The translations under genes were made by a program, and so were the position numbers. A stretch of 35,180 nt of DNA, taken from assembly GCA_015296065.1 (NCBI GenBank), contig DVDU01000168.1, positions 1-35,180 of the forward strand. Direction: 5' to 3'. The first letter of the stretch is position 1. Each line of letters starts with the position of its first letter. The stretch is from Oscillatoriaceae cyanobacterium M33_DOE_052. GTDB taxonomy: Bacteria > Cyanobacteriota > Cyanobacteriia > Cyanobacteriales > Laspinemataceae. This document shows, one piece after another, positions 1-6,311 of this stretch. The notes below the pieces were generated by a model. It was not told the origin of the DNA and did no database searches. It worked only from the letters and a program-made list of their open reading frames with translations.

Positions 1-185
1 CCAGCACCCCGGCAAAGGAAGTTTGAAGATGAAACGTTATCGGGCTAGTCTCGACAATGATTTCTTGATGGAAATCCTCGCTTATTCCTTACCTCACACT
101 CTACCACATTCTCTCTCTTAATTTGATGCGTTTGCCCTGCCAGAGTTGGCAGACTCTAACCAGCTTGGTTAAGCTGATAAAGCTC

Positions 186-416
186 TTATTGCTTCGGCTT
201 TTGCTTCCGACCGATCGAGCTAGCAGCAATATAGACTGCCAGATATGGTGCTATATAGCTAGCTATTGTAGGTATCATATAGCTCTTCTCAGCACCGTCA
301 ATGCTTTGAGAGCGCAGATACCCAAAAAAAACACATAACAGAAAACCGAGCAAAAAGGGGCGCGAACGCCGCCAAACCAAGCCCCAGAGGGCTTTTTCTA
401 TACCTTCAAGGTTCAT
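186..416 (-). CDS. small two-helix membrane protein, unknown function
   Basis: Encodes 76 residues. The start was placed at position 416 rather than the upstream ATG at 437 because an ideal Shine-Dalgarno AGGAGGT stands 7-8 bases before it, while nothing comparable precedes 437. The protein begins MNLEGIEKALWGLVWRRSRP, then shows one hydrophobic segment (about residues 22-37, FLLGFLLCVFFGYL) and a second, weaker one (about 47-65, ending in YLAVYIAAS), and ends in a basic tail. That pattern suggests an inner-membrane hairpin with positively charged ends on the cytoplasmic side. I recognise no family. A consensus-like minus-strand promoter and strong hairpins lie upstream, which supports a real transcription unit. 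No neighbour suggests its job. Confidence 0.55.
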   Translation of the reverse strand: MNLEGIEKALWGLVWRRSRPFLLGFLLCVFFGYLRSQSIDGAEKSYMIPTIASYIAPYLAVYIAASSIGRKQKPKQ

Positions 417-457
417 CGTTTTTGACCTCCTGGTCATTGATCAGTTTTTTTAGGGCT

Positions 458-550
458 GACCAATGTGGGGAGTTTCGTGTCTGGTTCAAAGCCTGCACTT
501 AGCGACGATCCCTTGGTCGGTTCTGGCCAGCCGAGGCAACTCGGTCTGGC
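458..550. ncRNA. candidate structured RNA (leader or small RNA)
   Basis: Two stable hairpins can be drawn. The first closes GACCAA (458-463) on TTGGTC (513-518) with extra G-C pairs inside. The second pairs GCCAGCCGAG (526-535) with CTCGG plus CTGGC (540-550, one bulged T) around a GCAA tetraloop. Read on the minus strand they lie in the presumed leader of the 76-residue gene; read on the plus strand they are followed by a terminator-like hairpin with a T-run, as in a small RNA gene. No known RNA family was recognised, and hairpin symmetry leaves the strand undecided. Confidence 0.3.
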
Positions 551-567
551 TTAAAACCATGATCAAA

Positions 568-598
568 ATTATAGCAACGCTGCATCTGGTTGTGTCAA
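568..598 (-). promoter_or_regulatory. consensus-like promoter reading toward the 76-residue gene
   Basis: On the minus strand TTGACA (598-593) and TATAAT (573-568) both match the sigma-70 consensus exactly, but the spacer is 19 bases, longer than the optimum of 17. It would give a leader of about 140 bases before the start at 416. The -35 box lies in the loop of the hairpin at 579-612, and the spacer overlaps one of its arms. Confidence 0.45.
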
Positions 599-621
599 CT
601 GCCAGATGCAGCTTGTTTTTT
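579..621 (+). terminator. Rho-independent terminator
   Basis: GCTGCATCTGG (579-589) pairs perfectly with CCAGATGCAGC (602-612) over 11 bp, followed by TTGTTTTTTT on the plus strand. It would end a plus-strand transcript arising upstream, possibly the candidate RNA at 458-550. On the minus strand there is no T-run. Confidence 0.55.
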
Positions 622-648
622 TGCTCAAAATTTGTAGCTAGTTACTAA

Positions 649-921
649 CCTGCAATAAAAATTAATTGCCCCCAATTACTCAACCCTGGCCATAACCACC
701 TGGAATTCAGCAACTTCGGGGATAACCACTATATTGAGTTTTTTTGGAGTTTTGATTTTGGGATTGATGATCATAGCAAAAACCGGTTACGAGTCAAATT
801 TCAAGGCAACTACTGGCACGCCAAATTTTACCAAAACAATGCCCAAATTGCCATTCTTTCCGGGGAACCAGTCACCGTTATCGGTCGGGAAGGAAATACC
901 CTACTGGTTGTCATTCCATAA
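649..921 (+). pseudogene. remnant of an NfeD-like protein (C-terminal OB-fold part)
   Basis: A frame open from 649 to the TAA at 919-921 has no usable start codon. Its last 45 or so residues look like the C-terminal OB-fold of the NfeD family: RVKFQGNYWHAK, then LSGEPVTVIGREGNTLLVVI. In that family a strand ending in W-x-A precedes a G-x-x-V-x-V-x-G-x-x-G-x-x-L-x-V pattern. The membrane and protease-like parts of a full NfeD protein are absent upstream, so this is read as a decayed gene end. The overlapping frame 734-1075 is not considered coding. The NfeD assignment rests on pattern recognition only. Confidence 0.4.
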
Positions 922-929
922 TCACTTTC

Positions 930-993
930 AGAAACCGGGTTTCTGCGGAAAATCTTCGTCAAGGACGAGGTTATTCATAGAAACCCGGTTTCT
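930..993. repeat. palindrome-ended dispersed repeat, copy A
   Basis: It starts AGAAACCGGGTTTCT and ends AGAAACCCGGTTTCT, with a core containing AAAATCTTCGTCAAGGACGA. Copy B at 1902-1967 has the same ends and nearly the same core, in the same orientation. The two flank the Uma2 gene at 1134-1808. The arms are themselves near-palindromic. Confidence 0.75.
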
Positions 994-1045
994 TTGCCCT
1001 CGGTTTCTTTGTCATAAACCTGGTTATCCAAATTTTCCGTGGTGG

Positions 1046-1104
1046 GGGGCACGGCGTTATCAATATTTCTCGTAACCCCCCATAAATTTAAGACGCCGTG
1101 CCCC
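1046..1104. repeat. inverted repeat downstream of the Uma2 gene, possible terminator
   Basis: GGGGCACGGCGT (1046-1057) is a perfect 12-bp inverted match of ACGCCGTGCCCC (1093-1104), with a 35-base AT-rich loop. It lies about 30 bases beyond the stop of the minus-strand Uma2 gene and could end its transcript, although no clear T-run follows. The sequence resembles dispersed cyanobacterial palindromes. Confidence 0.5.
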
Positions 1105-1133
1105 TACCGCGCCAATTTCTATCCCCCATTATC

Positions 1134-1808
1134 CTATAAATTAACAATCTGCTGATTAAACCAGAGGGTTGCACTGCCATGATTTCCCTCACTCAGTCGC
1201 TCCAAAGTGCCATTTAATACAGCAATTGGCAATCCTGAAAGTGCCCCAGAATATTCGCACTGTTGATAAATGCCGTCCTCTTGTAACTGAAACGCTAGCA
1301 CCCGATTTCCTCTCACATCTGTTACCCAATATTCGGGAATTTCCATTGCGGCATAAATCTGCTTTTTCTCATCTAAATCTGTGGCTAAAGTGGTATCAGC
1401 TACTTCCCCAACTAAATCAGGCACTCGCCATTTATTCAGATTAATGCGGCGCGGTTCCCCATCTTGCCACCGAGGCGCACCGGCTCCAATATATAGAACT
1501 TGGTCTGGTGCAGCAGCTCGCCGCTTTGGCTTCTCAATGACGCAACGCCCAAAGGAACTAAAAGTAACTCCTGGTTGGCGAGAGAACCAAATATAAAAGA
1601 GAATAGTCAAGAGGTCGCTGATGCTTGCGTGGTTTATGCCTTCGTTACCCATCTCGATTAACAGATATCCTTTATGAAAAAATACTCTAACCCGCTCTAA
1701 ATTGGGATTATCCCGATATCCTAGGTAATCTTCCCAGGTAGCGCGTTGCCATTTGGGGATATCTGCCTCCTGTGGGTTGAGGATGGCGGTGGGGTTTGCA
1801 GTAGTCAT
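1134..1808 (-). CDS. Uma2 family (DUF820) putative restriction endonuclease
   Basis: A 224-residue protein of the Uma2/DUF820 family, which has a PD-(D/E)xK nuclease fold and is strongly expanded in cyanobacteria. Visible landmarks are ATWEDYLGYRD near residue 23, GINHASISDL (57-66), APDQVLY (D102), VPDLVGEVADTT (129-140, E135), a lysine pair in DEKKQIYA (148-149) and IPEYWVTDV (157-165). D102, E135 and a lysine near 149 are the likely catalytic set by analogy. GGGAGG stands about 8 bases before the ATG. The protein is clearly paralogous to the one at 32728-33477. It lies alone between two copies of a palindromic repeat. The biological role of the family is unproven; a DNA-cutting function is inferred from the fold. 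Confidence 0.85.
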   Translation of the reverse strand: MTTANPTAILNPQEADIPKWQRATWEDYLGYRDNPNLERVRVFFHKGYLLIEMGNEGINHASISDLLTILFYIWFSRQPGVTFSSFGRCVIEKPKRRAAAPDQVLYIGAGAPRWQDGEPRRINLNKWRVPDLVGEVADTTLATDLDEKKQIYAAMEIPEYWVTDVRGNRVLAFQLQEDGIYQQCEYSGALSGLPIAVLNGTLERLSEGNHGSATLWFNQQIVNL

Positions 1809-1901
1809 AGAAATCCTCCCGCTGAGCCTGTGAGAAGTCTAGTTTTAATTGTATCCTAAGTTTAGGGATGATTCGGGGCGTTTACAGGGGTTGACAGAAC
1901 C

Positions 1902-1967
1902 AGAAACCGGGTTTCTGCGTAAAATCTTCGTCAAAGGACGAGGTGCCTCTAGAGAAACCCGGTTTCT
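1902..1967. repeat. palindrome-ended dispersed repeat, copy B
   Basis: Second copy of the element at 930-993, same orientation, with ends AGAAACCGGGTTTCT and AGAAACCCGGTTTCT. The core differs at several positions (GCGTAAAATCTTCGTCAAAG). A shorter trace, ACCCGGTTTCTGGGAGA, occurs at about 28699-28715. Confidence 0.75.
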
Positions 1968-1995
1968 ATTGTAATGACCAGCACATCACATCTAT

Positions 1996-3021
1996 CTAAT
2001 ACCGGATGCGGGGGTCGATAAAAGCATTGAGGATGTCAATCAGAATACTGGCCATTACCACAATGGCGGCGAAAAATACTACAATCCCCTGTACGGTGGG
2101 ATAATCTCGCAAGGAAATGGCTTCATAAAGCCGATTGGCTAAACCGGGCCAGGAAAATGTTACCTCGGTGAGGATAGCGCCGCCAAGCAGTGCGGCTAGG
2201 GTTAAACCCATGACGGTAATTACTGGAATCATGGCATTTTTCAGGGCATGAGATATGATAATTTTGCTTTCGGGAATGCCCCGCGCCCGAGCGGCTTCTA
2301 CATAGTCGGCTAAGAGGGTTTGTTTGAGGTTGACTCTGACAATGCGCTCGAATATGCCGCTGATGAGAATGCCTAATGTGAGGGATGGTAAAGCTAGGTG
2401 GTATAAGCTGGTAAAAAACTGGCCAAAATTTAGGCTTAATAGGCTATCTATGGTGTAAAGTCCGGTGGGGCCAGCGGGAGGTGTTTCGGCGATGGGAAAG
2501 CGGGTTCCTAATGGAAACCATTGCAGTTGTACGGCAAAAACTAGCTGCACAATCATGCCCATCCAAAAGGCGGGAAGCGCATAAGTGATGATGCCAAATA
2601 GGCGCCCAAATACGTCCCAACCGCTATTAGGTCGAGATGCGGAAAGTGTGCCGACGCCGATACCGACGACGAGGGCGACTATCATGCTGCAAACGGCAAT
2701 TTCTACGGTGGCGGGAAAATATTGTTGGATGATTTCCCACACGGTTTGCCCTCTGGTGGTGAGGGAGGTGCCGAGGTCAAACCGGAGGAGGTCTCCGAGG
2801 TAGTTTAAGTATTGCAACCAGAGGGGTTTTCCTAAACCGAGTTGCTCCCTCATGGCGTTTTTCACTTCTTCGGGGGCTTTGGGTCCGAGGATGGCATCTA
2901 CTGGGTCGCCGGGAGTGGCGCGCAGGAGTAGGAATACGACGGTGACGATCGTCCACAGCATCAGCGGCGCCAGAAGTAGGCGGACGATCGTGTAGGCTTG
3001 GAGTGCTTTGGAACGTGACAT
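1996..3021 (-). CDS. peptide/nickel-type ABC transporter permease (DppB/OppB family)
   Basis: Inner-membrane permease of a binding-protein-dependent importer of the DppB/OppB class. Seen: an N-terminal membrane segment (LLLAPLMLWTIVTVVFLLLR), the family signature TPGDPVDAILG, several later hydrophobic segments, the EAA loop YVEAARARG with a following HALKNAMIPVI that docks the ATPase, and the C-terminal FSWPGLANRLYEAI...DYPTVQG pattern. The start at 3021 (341 residues) is preferred: an upstream ATG at 3078 would add 19 residues translated from low-complexity GGGGACG-like DNA. The gene follows the binding-protein gene on the same strand, separated by about 200 bases of tandem repeats. The second permease and the ATPases are not in the window, which is common in cyanobacteria where such genes are scattered. 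Confidence 0.9.
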   Translation of the reverse strand: MSRSKALQAYTIVRLLLAPLMLWTIVTVVFLLLRATPGDPVDAILGPKAPEEVKNAMREQLGLGKPLWLQYLNYLGDLLRFDLGTSLTTRGQTVWEIIQQYFPATVEIAVCSMIVALVVGIGVGTLSASRPNSGWDVFGRLFGIITYALPAFWMGMIVQLVFAVQLQWFPLGTRFPIAETPPAGPTGLYTIDSLLSLNFGQFFTSLYHLALPSLTLGILISGIFERIVRVNLKQTLLADYVEAARARGIPESKIIISHALKNAMIPVITVMGLTLAALLGGAILTEVTFSWPGLANRLYEAISLRDYPTVQGIVVFFAAIVVMASILIDILNAFIDPRIRY

Positions 3022-3040
3022 TTTTGGTTTGTAGTTGGAG

Positions 3041-3213
3041 TTTGGGGGACGGGGGGACGGCGGTTCGGCTTCGCTCACCGACCTGGGGACGGGGGGACGA
3101 GGGGACGGGGGACGAGGGGACGGGGGGATAATTGATAATTGTCAATTATCAATTATCAATTATCAATTATCAATTATCAATTATCAATTATCAATTATCA
3201 ATTGTCAATTGTC
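3041..3213. repeat. low-complexity GGGGACG stretch plus AATTATC heptamer array
   Basis: Between the permease and binding-protein genes, 3041-3125 is rich in GGGGACG-like units. Then 3144-3213 holds ten tandem heptamers, eight AATTATC and two AATTGTC, preceded by units of opposite orientation (GATAATTGATAATT at 3126-3139), so the array can fold back. This is the short tandemly repeated repetitive sequence type known from filamentous cyanobacteria. Confidence 0.85.
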
Positions 3214-3225
3214 CCCTACAGGTGA

Positions 3226-4917
3226 TTATTGTTTAACTATTGTCCAGAAGGGGACACGCTGGGTGGGTTCGAGAATTACATTTTGTACGTTTTCCCGCGC
3301 AAAGAGGTATTCTTTCCCTTGCCAAAGGGGGATAAAAGGGATGTCTTTGGCGAGGATGGTTTGCAGTTCGGCGAAGATTTGCTGACGTTTTTCGGGGTTT
3401 TGCTCGCGTCGCTGCTGTTCAATGAGCTGGTTCGCCCGATCGCTGTAGTAAAACGACCCCCAAAGTTGACTTTCTCCGGCTTCGCAACCTTTCTCAGCCG
3501 AACCTTTAGCACAGGATAAAAATGGCTGAATGTAGTTATCTGGGTCTAAAAAGTCGGGGCTCCAGTCCAGGATAAACATAGGATAAACGCCTTTATCCAA
3601 ATTATCGTAGGCGGTGGCGGATTCCACGGAATTTAGCTCAACTTGGATCGCGCCTTCTAACCGCTGCTCCAAAGATGCTTTAATCGTAGTAGCGGCGGCG
3701 CCGTCCGTAGTGACATTAGAGCGATACCAGAGTTCAAGTTTGAGGGGTTTGGCGGTGGAATATCCGGCTTTAGCTAGTGCTTCTTTGGCTTTGTCGATGT
3801 TGCCATCGCCGTAGGTGGTTTGAAATACGGGCTGGTAGTATTTGTCTAAAGTGGTGGGGATTAAGCTGTAGAGGGGTTCTACATGACCGCGAAATACCCG
3901 CTGCTGGAGCAGGGGCCGATCGAGCGCATAGGCGATCGCCTGCCGCACCACCGGATTTTTCAGCTCTTCATCCTTCAGATTCAAAGATAGCAAATTAATC
4001 GCCGTGCTAGGATTAGCAATTACCTGCCACTTTTGTGATGTGGCTTCCCGCTCTAACCCAGCAATTTGGTCTAAATCCAAACCACCATAAGCCACATCTA
4101 CCGCCCCAGTGCGAAACGCATTATATAAGTTAGCTGGAGAAGACAACCGCTGCATATCAATGCCTTTATTTGCTGGTTTTTCTCCCCAATAACCCTCGAA
4201 TGCTTCTAATTTAATGCTATCCGTACCATAACTGGCCAATTTATAAGGCCCAGTGCCCACAAAACTGGCAGGTTGAAACTTGCCCTTACCAATTTCATAG
4301 GCTTTGGGAGACACCGCACAAAGACCAGGAAACGTAAGCAAAGAAGTAAACGCGGCGAAGGGTTGTTTTAATTTAATCGTAATTTCTGACTCGCCATTAG
4401 CTGTCACCGAGGCGACAGTATTGGAAAGGAGGGAGGAGGGGGAGCCGCCATTTTCCAGAAACCGTTTCAGAGAAAACACCATCGCTTCGGCATTAAAGGG
4501 GGTGCCATCATGGAAAGTGACACCAGAGCGGATGGGAATCGTGTAGGTCAATCCGTCAGGACTGATGGTGGGTAAAGCCGTGGCGAGCTGGGGTTGTAGT
4601 TCCAGAGTCCCCGGTTTGTAGGTGTAAAGCCGATCGCCCAGATTATAGAGCAGATTATTGGCGGCAATCTCATAAGCATCCGCCGGGTCCAGGGTTCTGA
4701 TTTTCGCCGTAATGCCGATCGCCACCCGATCGGGATTCCCCCCAGTAGGGGTTTGGGTGGTGGGACGATCGCCACAGCTCACCGCCAGAAAACAGCAAAG
4801 CGAGAACAACCCCGCAAACTGCCCCAGCTTCCGCCAGCGGTGGGACCCCCATGCCGGGGCAATTCTAGAAATTAAACCATAACCCCGAACCAATAAGCCA
4901 GCTTTCCTTAGCAGCAT
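3226..4917 (-). CDS. ABC transporter substrate-binding protein, family 5 (peptide type)
   Basis: Extracytoplasmic solute-binding protein (SBP_bac_5) delivering peptide-like substrates to the DppB-type permease encoded just downstream. The start at 4917 (563 residues) was chosen because CGGGAGA precedes it; the longer frame from 5004 would overlap the kinase gene upstream. The N terminus is basic, followed by a hydrophobic segment and LAVSCGD, a plausible though non-canonical lipobox whose cysteine would anchor a lipoprotein. Family landmarks follow: ITAKIRTLDPADAYE, the binding-domain pattern GLTYTIPIRSGVTFHDGTPF, FVGTGPYKL and VRQAIAYALDR. The long N-terminal region before the hydrophobic core suggests the true start could be further in. 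Substrate cannot be told from sequence. Confidence 0.88.
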   Translation of the reverse strand: MLLRKAGLLVRGYGLISRIAPAWGSHRWRKLGQFAGLFSLCCFLAVSCGDRPTTQTPTGGNPDRVAIGITAKIRTLDPADAYEIAANNLLYNLGDRLYTYKPGTLELQPQLATALPTISPDGLTYTIPIRSGVTFHDGTPFNAEAMVFSLKRFLENGGSPSSLLSNTVASVTANGESEITIKLKQPFAAFTSLLTFPGLCAVSPKAYEIGKGKFQPASFVGTGPYKLASYGTDSIKLEAFEGYWGEKPANKGIDMQRLSSPANLYNAFRTGAVDVAYGGLDLDQIAGLEREATSQKWQVIANPSTAINLLSLNLKDEELKNPVVRQAIAYALDRPLLQQRVFRGHVEPLYSLIPTTLDKYYQPVFQTTYGDGNIDKAKEALAKAGYSTAKPLKLELWYRSNVTTDGAAATTIKASLEQRLEGAIQVELNSVESATAYDNLDKGVYPMFILDWSPDFLDPDNYIQPFLSCAKGSAEKGCEAGESQLWGSFYYSDRANQLIEQQRREQNPEKRQQIFAELQTILAKDIPFIPLWQGKEYLFARENVQNVILEPTQRVPFWTIVKQ

Positions 4918-4972
4918 TTTTCTCCCGCAGATGTTGGTCTTTAAAATCCCAATTCTACAACCCCTCCCCCCC

Positions 4973-6235
4973 TCAATCGGGAGGAGATACGATCGGAATC
5001 TCAATGATAAACTCCGTTCCCTCCCCAGGGGTAGAGTTACACATCAGCTTACCCCGGTGACGTTCCTCCACAATTTGGCGGCTGATATAAAGCCCCAAAC
5101 CCGTCCCCTTCCCCGGCGGTTTCGTCGTGAATAAATGTTCAAATATCTTGTTAATTGCTTCTTGGGGAATCCCCTTGCCCGTATCCTTAATCTGAATGGC
5201 CACTTTTTCACTATTTCCCGTGACTTTAGTGGTAATTGCAATAATATTCAGATGAGCTTCTGCCGCCTCAAAATCCAAACCATCATTGTACTCATCCAAG
5301 GCATCAATGGCATTAGCAATCAAATTCATAAACACCTGGTTGAGCTGTCCCGGGAAGCACTCTACCAGCGGCAAATCACCATATTCCTTGACGATTTTAA
5401 TTTCTGGTCGCTGAATATTCGCTTTCAGGCGATGCTTTAAAATCGTCACCGTGCTATCGATACCATCGTGGATATTAAACTCCACCTTATTCGACACATC
5501 GGAGCGAGAGAAAGTCCGCAAAGACGTACTCAAATTAACAATGCGCTGGGTGCCTTCCTTCATGGAAGAAACCAGCTCCGGGATATCATCAATGATATAT
5601 TCTACATCCACATCCTTGACTTTTTCAGAAATTACCTCATTGATATCAGGAAACTGCTTTTGATAAAGTTGCACCACCTCTGCCAATCCCGTTAAATATT
5701 CTTCCGTAGTTTCCAGATTTGCCGTAATAAACCCCACCGGGTTATTAATTTCGTGAGCCACCCCCGCAATCAGTTCTCCTAATGCTGACATTTTTTCGCT
5801 CTGAATCATCTGCGTTTGGACAGAGTGGAGCCGGTTTTGACTTTCCTTGAGTTCGGCAACTTCTTTAATCGCCCTTTGAATCGTAATCTCTAAATCCTGA
5901 AAATCGATAGGTTTAGTCAGAAAATCAAAGGCTCCCCGATTCATGGCGGTTCTAATATTTTTCATGTCATTATATGCAGAAACCACCACCATTTTCATTT
6001 GGGGTTTAAAAGCGTGAACTTTCTCTAACAACGTCAGCCCATCCATTTGGGGCATATTGATATCCGTAAAGACGATATCCACCTCTGCATCCGCTTGAAT
6101 AGTTTGCAGTGCCTCCAAGCCGTTCGCTGCAAAAACACAGTCCATTTCACCAGCTCTAATTTGCTTTCTAAAATGGCGGCGAATTAAGCTGGGAAAAGAT
6201 TCTTCATCATCTACAAACAAAATTTTTTGCGTCAT
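4973..6235 (-). CDS. response regulator-histidine kinase hybrid
   Basis: Cytoplasmic two-component protein of 420 residues with no membrane segment. Residues 1-125 are a receiver domain: acidic pocket D9/D10, phospho-acceptor D58 in TDINMP, and K108 in LTKPID. A linker helix leads to a HisKA segment with phospho-histidine H161 in AGVAHEINNP, and then an HATPase with N box (NQVFMNLIANAIDAL), G1 box (DTGKGIP) and G2 box (GKGTGLGL). The receiver-first order suggests that phosphorylation of D58 controls the attached kinase. It lies 76 bases downstream of the CHASE2 kinase on the same strand, which suggests the two form a phosphorelay and may be cotranscribed; the ABC binding-protein gene begins 55 bases further on. 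Confidence 0.92.
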   Translation of the reverse strand: MTQKILFVDDEESFPSLIRRHFRKQIRAGEMDCVFAANGLEALQTIQADAEVDIVFTDINMPQMDGLTLLEKVHAFKPQMKMVVVSAYNDMKNIRTAMNRGAFDFLTKPIDFQDLEITIQRAIKEVAELKESQNRLHSVQTQMIQSEKMSALGELIAGVAHEINNPVGFITANLETTEEYLTGLAEVVQLYQKQFPDINEVISEKVKDVDVEYIIDDIPELVSSMKEGTQRIVNLSTSLRTFSRSDVSNKVEFNIHDGIDSTVTILKHRLKANIQRPEIKIVKEYGDLPLVECFPGQLNQVFMNLIANAIDALDEYNDGLDFEAAEAHLNIIAITTKVTGNSEKVAIQIKDTGKGIPQEAINKIFEHLFTTKPPGKGTGLGLYISRQIVEERHRGKLMCNSTPGEGTEFIIEIPIVSPPD

Positions 6236-6311
6236 GCTTACCCAAATATAAAAATTAATTGTTGTCCGGGAATTAATCTAAGCCAAGCCAGATTAATGCC
6301 GCTGTCATTTA

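Noticed and set aside
2-121. Open frame at the left edge ending at 119-121 (QHPGKGSLKMKRYRASLDND...), faintly recalling the C terminus of a HicA-type toxin
   Set aside because: Only about 39 codons are visible, the match is limited to a few residues and codon pattern is unconvincing; not enough to call a gene.
734-1075. 113-residue plus-strand ORF
   Set aside because: It overlaps the NfeD-like frame and runs through a palindromic repeat; the peptide has no domain-like pattern and no ribosome site.
3144-3213. Regular repeats that might be taken for a CRISPR array
   Set aside because: The unit is 7 bases with no spacers; it is a heptamer tandem array of the kind common in filamentous cyanobacteria.
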